A program made the translations under genes and the position numbers. Shown here in pieces: positions 7,452 through 16,066 of a stretch of DNA of 64,000 nucleotides. The notes under the pieces were generated by a model that ran no database searches, had not been told where the DNA came from, and saw nothing but the letters and a program-made list of their open reading frames with translations. Within the stretch, counting starts at the first letter, position 1; each line of letters starts with the position of its first letter. Source of the DNA: Mucilaginibacter tundrae (GTDB lineage Bacteria > Bacteroidota > Bacteroidia > Sphingobacteriales > Sphingobacteriaceae); assembly GCF_013408825.1 (NCBI RefSeq), contig NZ_JACCBZ010000003.1, positions 186,001-250,000 on the forward strand. Reading direction: 5' to 3'.

Positions 7452-7934
7452 ATGAGTTTTATTGAGAAAAATTTGGCTAACAATGAAAAGATCGTTTACA
7501 AAGGTAATCTCCATTGGTGGATTTACATGAAGAACATTTTACTTATTGTATTTGGTGTTATTATTATTAATACAGCCAAAAATAATTTGGGAAGTGGTGT
7601 TGGCGGTGTATTGGTAATGATTGCTTTAATTGGTTTGGTTGGCGCTTATATGCGTTCAAAGTCTTCGGAATTTGTTGTAACCAACAGGCGCATTATGCTG
7701 AAAACCGGTGTACTAAGAAGAAAATTAGTTGAACTTCAATTAAACCGTGCTGAAGGATTGAGTGTTGACCAAGGTATAATTGGCAGGATGTTTAATTTTG
7801 GAAGCATCATTGTAACATCAGGTGGTGTTAAGGAAGTATTTTCACCTATTGCAAAACCTTACGAATTTAAAAAACAGGTGAACAACGCTATTGAAGAATC
7901 TTTCGTGCCAATCAATAATCCGGTAATGGCATAG
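7452..7934 (+). CDS. PH-domain (bPH2/DUF304-like) membrane protein
   Basis: A 160-aa protein with two hydrophobic segments near residues 25-42 and 49-66, then a bacterial PH-like domain marked by EFVVTNRRIMLKTGVLRRKLVELQLNRAEGLSVDQGIIGRMFNFGSIIV. The last block (GR-FNFGSI-VTSGG) is diagnostic of the bPH2/YdbT group. These proteins are widespread and have no established biochemical role. It stands alone between two terminators. Confidence 0.85.
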   Translation: MSFIEKNLANNEKIVYKGNLHWWIYMKNILLIVFGVIIINTAKNNLGSGVGGVLVMIALIGLVGAYMRSKSSEFVVTNRRIMLKTGVLRRKLVELQLNRAEGLSVDQGIIGRMFNFGSIIVTSGGVKEVFSPIAKPYEFKKQVNNAIEESFVPINNPVMA

Positions 7935-7945
7935 ATCAGATAAAT

Positions 7946-7985
7946 CAAACAAAAAAGGGAGCAAAACGGCTCCCTTTTTTGTTTG
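7946..7985 (+). terminator. Rho-independent terminator after the PH-domain gene
   Basis: A perfect 17-bp stem, CAAACAAAAAAGGGAGC paired with its complement, with the T-run inside the 3' arm. Confidence 0.92.
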
Positions 7986-8238
7986 ATTTTATCGTCAAAA
8001 AGTACATTTTACTGTAAAAAAGTAGCCCTTTTAATACTTTTAGTAGGTTAAAATGGCAAAAAAAAGCCAACTTTAAACGATTTTATTGATTTAATAATAC
8101 CCTTTTTAGATAGTTTTGGTACATTTTTTACGTCAAAGATGTACCATTTGTACCAAGTGTTTCACTTGTATCGTGATACAGCAACTCACGTAGGTAGTGC
8201 CTCCTTAACCTGCGGCTAAAAAATACAACTATAAATCA
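7986..8238. other. Gene-free AT-rich stretch between convergent genes
   Basis: The repeated words gtacattt and tttggtac occur (8000-8160), but there is no open frame of interest on either strand and no recognised RNA. It contains the 3' flanks of the PH-domain gene and the glutamate-synthase-like gene. Confidence 0.4.
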
Positions 8239-9879
8239 CTAGCCTGCATAAGCGCTTGCTTCGGTCGAATCTACCTGACTTACAAGATCGTAATTTGGCA
8301 CGAATGTGGTTTCGCTGCTAATGGCCATATCTAACTCAAAATTAGATGGATATGGGGTGTTTAGCAAGCTGCCTTTAGGTATATAGGGGAATAGCTCGCC
8401 ATAAGTTTGAATCTGGCTGCTGCTTACCCGGCGGTAGATGAACATGCGGTGAATATCAACAGGATGTTGCAGTCCTGCCGCTCCTATCATTTGTATGGCG
8501 CTTGCTACCGTTGCCTTGTGGAAATTGGCTACACGTTGTTTCTTTTCTTCAACTACCAGGCCTTTCATCAGGCTTTTATCCTGTGTAGCTACACCTGTCG
8601 GGCAGGTGTTGTTATTGCACTCTAAAGCCTGTATGCAGCCTAACGCGAACATCATGCCACGGGCACTGTTGCACATATCGGCGCCTAAAGCGAAGTTCTT
8701 TACCAAGTCGAATCCTGTTGCTACTTTACCAGAGGCAATGATCTTAATATGCTTTTTTAGGTTGAAGCCGGTTAGCGCGTCATACACAAACGCTAAAGCT
8801 TCACGAAGCGGCATACCTACAGAATTGGAGAATTCCAGAGGCGCTGCACCTGTGCCACCTTCCCCCCCATCAACGGTGATAAAATCTGGATAGATGCCAG
8901 TACTTATCATTGCTTTGCAAATAGCCAGAAACTCGCTTTTATGGCCTAAGCATAGCTTGAACCCAACGGGTTTACCTTCGGATAGGTCGCGTAGTTTTTT
9001 AATGAAAGCCATCATTTCCAAAGGATTGCTAAAAGCGGTATGGTATGGCGGAGAGATCACATCTTCGCCCATTTCAACTAAACGTATCTTAGCGATCTCT
9101 GGGGTCACCTTAGCAGCAGGAAGAATGCCTCCGTGGCCCGGTTTTGCGCCTTGTGATAGTTTGATCTCGATCATTTTTACCTGCGGCAATACAGCACGTT
9201 CGGAAAAAGCATCGTAATCAAAAGTGCCATCTTTGTGGCGGCAACTGAAATAGCCGGTGCCTATCTGCCAGATAATATCACCACCGGGCTGCAAGTGATA
9301 AAGGCTCAAGCCGCCTTCACCTGTATTGTGGGCAAAGCCGCCTATTTTAGCGCCACTATTTAAAGCGAGAATTGCATTCTCGCTTAATGAGCCGAAACTC
9401 ATCGCCGAAATATTATACACACTTGCCGAATATGGCTTAAGGCAATCAGGGCCACCTACTGTTACGCGTGGGCTCATATTCAATTTGGTATGATCTATGG
9501 CCGCGATGCTGTGGTTGAGCCATTCGTAGCCGTTTTCATAAACATCCAGCTCGGTGCCGAACGGGCGGGTATCATCATCCATCTTCGCACGCTGATAAAC
9601 AACACTGCGATATTGACGGTTGAATGGGGTTCCATTGGTATCGCTTTCAATAAAGTATTGGTAAATCTTCGGCCGGAGATCCTCCATCAAAAAGCGAAGG
9701 TGACCGAACACCGGGAAATTGCGGGTAATGGTGTGCTCGGTTTGGATCATGTCGTATATTCCCAAAACCACAAACGGTACAACTACTACAAGCGACCAAA
9801 CAGCAGGATGCCAAATGATGCTCCAGGAAATCAGCATACTTAAAATTATTAAGGTAGATACGATGAATAGTTTTCTCAT
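8239..9879 (-). CDS. FMN-binding glutamate synthase family protein (membrane-anchored GltB2-like)
   Basis: A 546-aa protein with one or two N-terminal hydrophobic segments (residues 5-45) followed by a stand-alone glutamate synthase FMN/alpha-barrel domain. Seen are YNISAMSFGSLSENAILALN, IEIKLSQGAKPGHGGILP, TVDGGEGGTGAAPLEF, IIASGKVATGFD and the Fe-S-type cysteine cluster in CIQALECNNNTCPTGVATQ. There is no N-terminal amidotransferase domain, so it cannot use glutamine like full GltB. Such stand-alone proteins are common in Bacteroidota, and their substrate is unproven. Monocistronic; its start faces the divergent yceI gene. Confidence 0.9.
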   Translation of the reverse strand: MRKLFIVSTLIILSMLISWSIIWHPAVWSLVVVVPFVVLGIYDMIQTEHTITRNFPVFGHLRFLMEDLRPKIYQYFIESDTNGTPFNRQYRSVVYQRAKMDDDTRPFGTELDVYENGYEWLNHSIAAIDHTKLNMSPRVTVGGPDCLKPYSASVYNISAMSFGSLSENAILALNSGAKIGGFAHNTGEGGLSLYHLQPGGDIIWQIGTGYFSCRHKDGTFDYDAFSERAVLPQVKMIEIKLSQGAKPGHGGILPAAKVTPEIAKIRLVEMGEDVISPPYHTAFSNPLEMMAFIKKLRDLSEGKPVGFKLCLGHKSEFLAICKAMISTGIYPDFITVDGGEGGTGAAPLEFSNSVGMPLREALAFVYDALTGFNLKKHIKIIASGKVATGFDLVKNFALGADMCNSARGMMFALGCIQALECNNNTCPTGVATQDKSLMKGLVVEEKKQRVANFHKATVASAIQMIGAAGLQHPVDIHRMFIYRRVSSSQIQTYGELFPYIPKGSLLNTPYPSNFELDMAISSETTFVPNYDLVSQVDSTEASAYAG

Positions 9880-10011
9880 TTTATAGCAGAATTATACTTG
9901 TAAATCTAATTTTTAGCAGAACAATTGTACAAAAGAATGGTTAAAGACTTACGCCAATGTCGATAAATTGTCAATTTAAACATATAATAGATGTTTGAAC
10001 ACATATTTATT

Positions 10012-10019
10012 TATATTTG
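10012..10019 (+). promoter_or_regulatory. Possible Bacteroidota -7 box (TATATTTG) upstream of yceI
   Basis: TATATTTG fits the TAnnTTTG box 26 bases before the ATG. A TTTG lies at 9994-9997, but the spacer of 14 is shorter than the usual 19 or so, so only the -7 part is convincing. Confidence 0.35.
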
Positions 10020-10045
10020 TTTAATTAATCAATCATAAGAAAACC

Positions 10046-10582
10046 ATGGCAACAGCAACAAAATGGGTTTTAGACCCAATGCACTCAGAAGTACAGTTTA
10101 AAGTAAAACACTTAGTTATATCAACAGTAAGTGGCTTTTTTAAAAGTTTTGAAGGTGAGCTAGATACCGAAAACGATGATTTTACAGATGCTAAAATCTC
10201 TTTTTCTTTAGACATCAATAGTATTGATACCAACCAATCACAACGTGATGAGCATTTAAAATCTGCTGAGTTTTTTGATGCGGAAAAATATCCTAAAATC
10301 TCTTTCAAATCAACTTCATTCACTAAGGCAGGTGATGATGAGTATAAATTAGCAGGCGATCTGACTGTAAAAGGTGTTACTAAACCGGTTACTTTAGACG
10401 TTGAATTTGGTGGCGCAGCTGACGATTTTTATGGCAACACTAAAGCTGGGTTTGAAATTTCAGGCAAAATAAATCGTAAAGATTTTGGTTTAACCTGGAG
10501 TGGCGTAACTGAAGCAGGTGCGGTAGTTGTAGGCGAAGACATCAAATTACTGATCAACGTTCAGTTTGCTAAACAAAAGTAA
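10046..10582 (+). CDS. YceI family lipid-binding-like protein
   Basis: A 178-aa YceI-domain protein (lipocalin-like beta barrel that binds polyisoprenoids in characterised members). Family markers are the start KWVLDPMHSEVQFKVKHLVISTVSGFFKSFEG, the ISFKSTSFTKAGDDEYKLAGDLTVKGVTKPVTLDVEF block and RKDFGLTWS. There is no signal peptide, which suggests a cytoplasmic form rather than the periplasmic type. A strong terminator follows. Ligand and role are unknown. Confidence 0.9.
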   Translation: MATATKWVLDPMHSEVQFKVKHLVISTVSGFFKSFEGELDTENDDFTDAKISFSLDINSIDTNQSQRDEHLKSAEFFDAEKYPKISFKSTSFTKAGDDEYKLAGDLTVKGVTKPVTLDVEFGGAADDFYGNTKAGFEISGKINRKDFGLTWSGVTEAGAVVVGEDIKLLINVQFAKQK

Positions 10583-10600
10583 TTTAACCTGGTTATATAC

Positions 10601-10628
10601 AAAGGCCATCCATAACCGGATGGCCTTT
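10601..10628 (+). terminator. Rho-independent terminator after yceI
   Basis: Arms AAAGGCCATCC and GGATGGCCTTT around ATAACC, with a following T-rich tail. Confidence 0.9.
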
Positions 10629-10653
10629 TCTGTTTTAAAGTATATTCGCAATT

Positions 10654-11274
10654 ATGTTGATCAAGATCTATCCTGAAAACCCAAATCCAAAGGCAATCGA
10701 GCAAGTAGTTGAAGTTTTACGGAAAGGCGGACTCATCATCTACCCTACTGATACCGTATATGGTTTAGGCTGCGATATTACCAACCATAAAGCTATAGAG
10801 GCGATTTGCCGGATTAGAAATATAAAACCTGAAAAAGCTAATTTCTCCTTCATATGTTATGATTTGAGCCACATATCGGATTATATCAAACCAATTGACA
10901 ATACAACCTTCAGAATTATAAAAAAAGCTCTACCGGGTCCGTTTACATTTATATTCAACGCAAGTCACGCTGTTCCTAAATTGCTTAGCTCCAATAAGAA
11001 AACAGTTGGTATCAGAGTACCCGACAATAATATCGCCCGCGAAATTGTAAAAGCGCTTGGTAATCCAATAGTATCTGCCTCTATCAAAGATGAGGATGAG
11101 ATCATTGAATATTCGACCGACCCTGAATTGATCTATGAAAAATATCAGGATCAGGTTGATTTGGTGATAGATGGCGGGTACGGTGGAAATATCGCATCAA
11201 CCGTTGTGGATTGCACAAACGGCGAATTTGAAGTTATCCGTGAAGGTAAGGGCGATTTGGAACAATTCCTTTAA
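10654..11274 (+). CDS. YrdC/Sua5/YciO family L-threonylcarbamoyladenylate synthase-like protein
   Basis: A 206-aa YrdC-fold protein. Family features are GGLIIYPTDTVYGLGCD, a Lys/Arg cluster for nucleotide binding (RIRNIKPEKANFSFIC), PGPFTFIF, VGIRVPDN and NPIVSASIKDEDE. Members make threonylcarbamoyl-AMP for tRNA t6A or belong to the related YciO group; length and motif spelling are closer to YciO, so activity in t6A synthesis is uncertain. It converges on the trp operon with a shared hairpin between them. Confidence 0.82.
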   Translation: MLIKIYPENPNPKAIEQVVEVLRKGGLIIYPTDTVYGLGCDITNHKAIEAICRIRNIKPEKANFSFICYDLSHISDYIKPIDNTTFRIIKKALPGPFTFIFNASHAVPKLLSSNKKTVGIRVPDNNIAREIVKALGNPIVSASIKDEDEIIEYSTDPELIYEKYQDQVDLVIDGGYGGNIASTVVDCTNGEFEVIREGKGDLEQFL

Positions 11275-11276
11275 AG

Positions 11277-11300
11277 TTTCGAAGTTTAAAAACTTCGAAA
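11277..11300. terminator. Bidirectional terminator between the YrdC gene and trpA
   Basis: A palindrome with arms TTTCGAAGTTT and AAACTTCGAAA placed between two convergent genes. Confidence 0.75.
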
Positions 11301-11308
11301 GTTTCTTA

Positions 11309-12076
11309 CTATTTGATGGATTTGATAAACGCTGAGATCTTATCCAGATAACCATCTTCACCCAGTAGTTTCACAAAAGCGCTTCCTACAATTGCGCCAT
11401 TAGCATACTCGCAAGCCTTATCAAAGTTAGTTTTGTTTGATATACCAAAACCTATGATCATCGGATTTTTCAATTTCATAGCCTGTACACGTTTGTAATA
11501 ATCTTCGATACCTGTTGATACATCTAAACTACCACCAGTAATAGATGATGATGAAAGCAGGTAAATAAACGCATTACTTAACGCATCTATTTTGCGTATG
11601 CGATCTTCTGTGGTTTGAGGTGTAACCAAGAATATATTGCTTAAATTATTGTCAATAAAGTACTTTGAATATAAAGCTTCATACTCGTACATAGGTAGAT
11701 CAGGAACGATCACGCCATCAACACCAACTTCGGTAGCCTTTTTACAGAAATTCTCAACTCCGTATTGCACTATTGGGTTTACATAACCCATTAGCAAAAT
11801 TGGGATGCTTACTGTTTTACGCAGATTTTTCAATTGCTCAAATAGCACATTAAGCGTCATCCCATTTTCTAAAGCTATCTCTGAACTATGTTGTATGGTA
11901 GGCCCATCAGCAACGGGATCTGAATATGGAAAACCGATTTCCAAAAAATCCGCACCCGACTTTTCCAAAGCCTCAGCAATAGCTACAGTGCTGTTTAACT
12001 CCGGGTAACCAGCTGTAAAATAAATAGACAACAGGTTGTTAGTCTTATCCTTAAAAAGCTTTTGTAAACGGTTCAT
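11309..12076 (-). CDS. trpA: Tryptophan synthase alpha chain
   Basis: TrpA cleaves indole-3-glycerol phosphate to indole and glyceraldehyde 3-phosphate and passes indole to TrpB. The start is the ATG giving MNRLQKLFKDK; an in-frame TTG five codons upstream lies inside trpB. Conserved features include FLEIGFPYSDPVADGPTIQ (catalytic Glu in LEIGFP and Asp in PYSDP), GVDGVIVPDLP, and GFGISNKTNF near the phosphate site. The length of 255 aa is normal. It is the last gene of trpDFBA, 4 bases after trpB. Confidence 0.97.
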   Translation of the reverse strand: MNRLQKLFKDKTNNLLSIYFTAGYPELNSTVAIAEALEKSGADFLEIGFPYSDPVADGPTIQHSSEIALENGMTLNVLFEQLKNLRKTVSIPILLMGYVNPIVQYGVENFCKKATEVGVDGVIVPDLPMYEYEALYSKYFIDNNLSNIFLVTPQTTEDRIRKIDALSNAFIYLLSSSSITGGSLDVSTGIEDYYKRVQAMKLKNPMIIGFGISNKTNFDKACEYANGAIVGSAFVKLLGEDGYLDKISAFIKSIK

Positions 12077-12080
12077 GCTG

Positions 12081-13262
12081 TTAAAATCCAAAATATTTTA
12101 TGTAAGTATCCAAATCCTTATCCCCCCTGCCTGATATGCAGATCACCACGTTATCCTCCTTCTTAAATTGCATTTTTTCTAAATAAGCCAATGCATGGGA
12201 TGTTTCAATTGCCGGAATAATGCCTTCTAACTGAGAACATAATAGACCTGCCTGTAAAGCCTCATCATCAGTAATACTTACATATTGGGCGCGATTTATT
12301 TTGTAAAGATGTGCATGTTGAGGGCCAATGCCCGGATAATCTAAACCTGCAGAAATAGAGTATGGTTCAATTACTTGTCCGTCGTCGGTTTGCATTAATA
12401 TAGTACGGCTGCCATGCAGCACACCCTCTCGCCCTAAAAAAGTTGTAGCTGCAGAGTGCCCGCTATCTACACCTTTACCTGCTGCTTCAACAGCTATTAA
12501 TTTCACATCTTCATCGTCCAAAAAATGGTAAAACATTCCCATGGCATTACTCCCACCGCCTACACAAGCCATTACATATTGCGGCAATTCATTACCTGTT
12601 TTCTCCAGTAATTGCTTTTTTGTTTCTGCCGATATAATGGATTGAAATCTTGCAACCATATCAGGATATGGATATGGCCCAACCACCGAGCCTATGATAT
12701 AATGCGTATCGACAGGATTTGCTATCCAATCACGTAAAGCCTCATTAGTTGCATCTTTAAGCGTTTTACTACCCGATGTTGCAGGCACTACCTTGGCGCC
12801 CAGCATTTTCATGCGTGACACGTTCGGTGCTTGTCTTTTCATATCAATCTCACCCATATAAACAATGCATTCAAGACCCATTAAAGCACAAACCGTAGCT
12901 GTTGCCACGCCGTGCTGTCCTGCACCTGTTTCGGCTATGATGCGGTGTTTGCCTAAACGCTTAGCCAGCAATATTTGTCCGATCGCATTATTTATTTTGT
13001 GCGAGCCTGTGTGATTCAAATCCTCACGTTTAAAAAATATGTTTGCACCATATTTCTCAGTGTATCTTTTGGCATGATATAATGGCGAAGGGCGGCCAAC
13101 ATAGTTCTTCATCAAATCATCAAACTCCGCTTTAAAAGCCGGGTCTTCGATAATGTTTAAATATTGCTGCCTTAATTCTTCAACATTCGGATAAAGCATT
13201 TCAGGGATATACGCTCCCCCAAAATCACCGTAATACCCTAAATCGTTAACTCCGTACTTCAT
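12081..13262 (-). CDS. trpB: Tryptophan synthase beta chain
   Basis: A PLP enzyme joining indole and serine to give tryptophan. The PLP-binding Lys lies in [13 protein letters not shown], with [18 protein letters not shown], the phosphate loop [13 protein letters not shown], the monovalent-cation region [12 protein letters not shown] and the C-terminal [13 protein letters not shown]. At 393 aa it has the typical TrpB1 length. It overlaps trpF by 4 bases (translational coupling) and is followed at once by trpA, with which it forms the alpha2-beta2 complex. Confidence 0.98.
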   Translation of the reverse strand: MKYGVNDLGYYGDFGGAYIPEMLYPNVEELRQQYLNIIEDPAFKAEFDDLMKNYVGRPSPLYHAKRYTEKYGANIFFKREDLNHTGSHKINNAIGQILLAKRLGKHRIIAETGAGQHGVATATVCALMGLECIVYMGEIDMKRQAPNVSRMKMLGAKVVPATSGSKTLKDATNEALRDWIANPVDTHYIIGSVVGPYPYPDMVARFQSIISAETKKQLLEKTGNELPQYVMACVGGGSNAMGMFYHFLDDEDVKLIAVEAAGKGVDSGHSAATTFLGREGVLHGSRTILMQTDDGQVIEPYSISAGLDYPGIGPQHAHLYKINRAQYVSITDDEALQAGLLCSQLEGIIPAIETSHALAYLEKMQFKKEDNVVICISGRGDKDLDTYIKYFGF

Positions 13263-13891
13263 TGGTTATCGTTTTGTTTCAGCATTTCAAATGCTATATC
13301 TAATTTTTCAATATTCTTTAACGCGGGTGAGATCTCAAACTTGCTGTTCAGATCAACACCATAAAATTGCGGGTGATCAATGTTTTTAACTGACTCCAAA
13401 TTCTCGGGACTTAATCCTCCGCTTAAAAAGAAAGGCACATCAAACTTATAATCGTTTAACAACCCCCAATCATAAGTTTCACCCGAACCCCCATGTATTT
13501 TTGTTTTGGTATCGAACAAGAAGTAATCAACATGATCAACATATGCATATAGGTCTTCAAAGTCAAACCCCTCGCTTATCCCAAAGGCTTTTATAACCTT
13601 TACACGACCTTTAAACGCCGCGCATATTTCAGGTCCTTCATTACCGTGTAATTGTATCGCATCGAATTTATATTTGTCGATGATCGCGTTGATATGTTCA
13701 ACATTCTCATTAACAAATACCGCGGTTTTTATAATAGTTGACGGAACGGACTTTACAGTTTCAACCGCAAGATCACCTACAAAACGGGGTGTGCCGTTGT
13801 AAAATATAAAGCCCATATAATCCGACTTTAAAGCGATAACCGCTTTAACATTTTCCCGATCACGTAAACCACAAACCTTTATTTTCACCAC
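13259..13891 (-). CDS. trpF: Phosphoribosylanthranilate isomerase
   Basis: It converts phosphoribosylanthranilate to the CdRP intermediate of Trp synthesis. The start is GTG ([11 protein letters not shown]) directly after the trpD stop. The catalytic Cys is in KVCGLRD. A TIM-barrel layout is seen, with [41 protein letters not shown] (catalytic Asp) and [10 protein letters not shown] at the phosphate site. The length of 210 aa is normal. It lacks a fused trpC domain, and no trpC is present in the operon. Confidence 0.96.
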   Translation of the reverse strand: MVKIKVCGLRDRENVKAVIALKSDYMGFIFYNGTPRFVGDLAVETVKSVPSTIIKTAVFVNENVEHINAIIDKYKFDAIQLHGNEGPEICAAFKGRVKVIKAFGISEGFDFEDLYAYVDHVDYFLFDTKTKIHGGSGETYDWGLLNDYKFDVPFFLSGGLSPENLESVKNIDHPQFYGVDLNSKFEISPALKNIEKLDIAFEMLKQNDNQ

Positions 13892-14881
13892 TTAATTCGC
13901 TAATAAAAGTTTAAAACTATTCAATGCTTTTTTGCTCAATAACGCTTCTTCAGCCTCATAAAAGCAATCGGCAAAGCTTTTATTGGCGTTAATTGTTTTT
14001 ATAGCTAATGCCGCATTACATAAAACCACATTGTTTTGGGCGATGGTCGCCTCATTATTCAACACCTTCATAAATATTTCTGCCGAGTCACTTACCGTAT
14101 GCCCTCCTACTATTTCCGATGGCTTTAAAAGGTCGAAACCCAAATCGCCGATGCTGTATATTTTTTCACCTTCAGCGCTGAAAGTTTTAAAATCACAGGT
14201 GAGCGAAACTTCATCATAACCATCTAAAGCATTCAGAATAGTATAGTTTTTATTTGATTTTTGATAAAGATAAGCATAAACCCTTGCCAACTCTAGGTTA
14301 AAAACACCTACCAACTGGTTGGTTGGTTTTGCAGGATTAACTAAGGGGCCAAGCATATTAAAAAACGTCTTCACCCCTAATTCACGGCGAATTGGCGCTA
14401 CGGTTTTCATTGCCGGATGAAACAGCGGCGCATGCAGAAAACAAATATTTGAACTTTCAATACTGCTTTTAAGTTTATCGGTATCACTTGTGAATTGATA
14501 GCCTAAAAACTCCATTACATTTGATGATCCGCAGCCCGATGAAACGCCATAGTTACCGTGTTTGGCAACTTTATAGCCTGCACCTGCAACAACAAATGAA
14601 GCAAGTGTTGAAATATTGAAGGTATCCTTACCATCGCCACCCGTACCGCATAGATCGATCAGGTTTTCGGTTTCCAGGTCGACTTCTAAACAAAGTTCCA
14701 GCATCGCATCGCGGAAACCTTCCAACTCATTAACAGTAATACTGCGCATGCAATAGGCCGTCATAAAGGCGGCTATTTGCGAGTTATTGTATTTACCAAG
14801 TGCCAGATCCGTCAAAATTTGTTTCGACTCCTCGCGACTAAATGTTTTGTGTTCAAATAAGTGATTTAATATCGCTTTCAT
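13892..14881 (-). CDS. trpD: Anthranilate phosphoribosyltransferase
   Basis: TrpD joins anthranilate and PRPP. The start is the ATG giving MKAILNHLFEHKTFS; the longer open frame reads into the leader terminator and is not supported. Key motifs are LCGTGGDGKDTFNISTL for PRPP and anthranilate binding, KHGNYGVSSGCGSSNVMEFLG, and IRRELGVKTFFNMLGPLVNPA. The length of 329 aa is normal. It is the first gene of trpDFBA, abutting trpF, and lies 12 bases downstream of an attenuator terminator, so expression is probably set by Trp-tRNA level. Confidence 0.97.
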   Translation of the reverse strand: MKAILNHLFEHKTFSREESKQILTDLALGKYNNSQIAAFMTAYCMRSITVNELEGFRDAMLELCLEVDLETENLIDLCGTGGDGKDTFNISTLASFVVAGAGYKVAKHGNYGVSSGCGSSNVMEFLGYQFTSDTDKLKSSIESSNICFLHAPLFHPAMKTVAPIRRELGVKTFFNMLGPLVNPAKPTNQLVGVFNLELARVYAYLYQKSNKNYTILNALDGYDEVSLTCDFKTFSAEGEKIYSIGDLGFDLLKPSEIVGGHTVSDSAEIFMKVLNNEATIAQNNVVLCNAALAIKTINANKSFADCFYEAEEALLSKKALNSFKLLLAN

Positions 14882-14894
14882 AATATTGTATAAC

Positions 14895-14924
14895 AAAAAA
14901 GGGTTACCACACGGCAACCCTTTT
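14895..14924 (-). terminator. trp attenuator terminator (stem 3:4)
   Basis: On the minus strand the arms AAAAGGGTTGCC and GGTAACCCTTTT pair around GTGT (one G-U pair), followed by a T-run, ending 13 bases before the trpD ATG. Being between the leader peptide and the first structural gene, it is an attenuator and not the end of another gene. Confidence 0.88.
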
Positions 14925-14956
14925 GTATATGTTAAAATAACAAATATGGAATTGCC

Positions 14957-15010
14957 TTACGATCTCTCGTTAAGCCACCACCAATTGTTATTTAATTTTA
15001 TCGATTTCAT
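14957..15010 (-). CDS. trpL: trp leader peptide with three consecutive Trp codons
   Basis: A 17-codon open frame, MKSIKLNNNWWWLNERS, starting at the ATG at 15010 and ending TAA at 14957. The three tandem TGG codons occupy 14975-14983. Three Trp in 17 residues, just ahead of an alternative-hairpin terminator and the trp genes, is strong evidence for a sensing leader peptide. No strong Shine-Dalgarno is seen beyond GCGGAA directly before the ATG. The peptide itself probably has no further function. Confidence 0.85.
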   Translation of the reverse strand: MKSIKLNNNWWWLNERS

Positions 15011-15018
15011 TTCCGCAA

Positions 15019-15049
15019 CAAATATGGAAATAGTTTTTCTAAAAACAAA
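15019..15049 (-). promoter_or_regulatory. Candidate promoter of the trp leader
   Basis: On the minus strand TTTG (15046-15049), a 19-base spacer and CATATTTG (15019-15026) fit the Bacteroidota TTTG/TAnnTTTG pattern with one mismatch. If right, transcription begins within a few bases of the leader ATG, giving an almost leaderless trpL. Confidence 0.45.
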
Positions 15050-15090
15050 CAGAATAAAAAATTTGCGATATTAGTTGCTTAACTACCAAC

Positions 15091-16059
15091 ATGGCTTTAC
15101 ATCACAAAAGAAAAATAAACCCTGAAGACGATCTTGGCTTTGGTTACCAACCGGTAATGAAAAACCAGCCTCTGATTAACAAGGATGGCTCGCCAAATGT
15201 AAAGCGTAAGGGGCTTTCTTTTTTTAATACCGCGGATAATTACCACAAACTCATTACCATGAGTTTAGGGAAATTCTCGTTACTAGTTGTTATTACTTAT
15301 TTTACCATAAACGTAGTATTTGCCTTAATTTATGTAATAATCGATCCTAATGGTTTATATGGAATAAAGGATGATAGCGGCTTAAATCATTTTTGGGAAG
15401 CATTCTTTTTCTCTGCACAAACCATCACTACTGTTGGATACGGACATATTTATCCCAAAGGAATGGCTACGAACAGCGTAGCTGCATTTGAGTCGATGCT
15501 GGGTTTATTATCCTTCGCTATGGCAACAGGTTTGTTATACGGACGCTTTTCAAAGCCATCCGCTAAAATTATTTATAGTAAAAATATAATTGTAGCACCT
15601 TATAACGACAATTGTCGCGGCTTGATGTTTCGATTGGCCAATGAGCGAATGAATATTTTAGTTGACCTGAGTATAGAGGTTGTTTTCTCCTATAACGAAG
15701 ATATTGATGGCAAATTGGTTCGTCGTTTTTTTCCGTTGGAGTTGGAACGAAAATTAGTTAGCATATTGACTTTGAACTGGACAGTCGTTCACCCGCTCAA
15801 CGAAAACAGCCCGTTAAAGGGAATGACACTTGAAGATCTGAAAAAATCGGAAGCGGGGTTCGCTATTTTGTTGAGATCTTTTGATGATGCATTTTCGCAA
15901 ACTGTACATTCACGTACAGCTTATTTAAGTGAGGAAATTGTTTGGGGTGCTAAATTCAAGCCTGTGTTCGACAGGGCTGCTGACGGGCGAATTATATTAG
16001 ATCTAAGCAAAATTAACCATTTTGATTTGGTTGACCTGCCGGATTCTCACATCATGTAG
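15091..16059 (+). CDS. Inward-rectifier-type K+ channel (KirBac family)
   Basis: A 322-aa two-helix potassium channel. The first membrane helix is near residues 62-84, the pore helix and selectivity filter are at TITTVGYG (111-118), and the second helix is near 129-151. The rest is the cytoplasmic immunoglobulin-like Kir domain, with the typical LMFRLANERMNILVDLSIEVVFS, LNWTVVHPLNENSPL and YLSEEIVWGAKFKPVF. The N-terminal amphipathic slide segment is present. It is divergent from the trp leader and shares its 80-base upstream region. Ion selectivity for K+ follows from the intact filter; gating ligand is unknown. Confidence 0.93.
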   Translation: MALHHKRKINPEDDLGFGYQPVMKNQPLINKDGSPNVKRKGLSFFNTADNYHKLITMSLGKFSLLVVITYFTINVVFALIYVIIDPNGLYGIKDDSGLNHFWEAFFFSAQTITTVGYGHIYPKGMATNSVAAFESMLGLLSFAMATGLLYGRFSKPSAKIIYSKNIIVAPYNDNCRGLMFRLANERMNILVDLSIEVVFSYNEDIDGKLVRRFFPLELERKLVSILTLNWTVVHPLNENSPLKGMTLEDLKKSEAGFAILLRSFDDAFSQTVHSRTAYLSEEIVWGAKFKPVFDRAADGRIILDLSKINHFDLVDLPDSHIM

Positions 16060-16066
16060 TTTAATA

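Larger units (their letters stand above)
14895..15010 (-). promoter_or_regulatory. trp operon leader RNA with alternative hairpins (attenuator)
   Basis: On the minus strand, segment 1 (14967-14975, GCTTAACGA, starting at the last base of the third Trp codon) can pair with segment 2 (14954-14962, TCGTAAGGC) around GAGA. Segment 2 continues as GGCAA (14952-14956), which is complementary to TTGCC (14913-14917) in the 5' arm of the terminator (segment 3). Segment 3 pairs with segment 4 to terminate. A ribosome stalled at the Trp codons would mask segment 1 and free segment 2 for 2:3 pairing; one that reaches the stop (14957-14959) would cover GGCAA and allow termination. This matches the classical trp design; a Bacteroidota leader class (Bacteroid-trp) is, from memory, already named. 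Confidence 0.85.

Noticed and set aside
8407..9217. Three plus-strand frames antisense to the glutamate-synthase-like gene
   Set aside because: All lie within a single well-supported gene and have no recognisable domains.
9994..10019. A full promoter for yceI with TTTG at 9994
   Set aside because: The spacer is only 14 bases; only the -7 box is kept, at low confidence.
14886..15074. A 62-codon plus-strand frame over the trp leader
   Set aside because: It runs antisense through the terminator and the leader peptide and has no protein-like composition.
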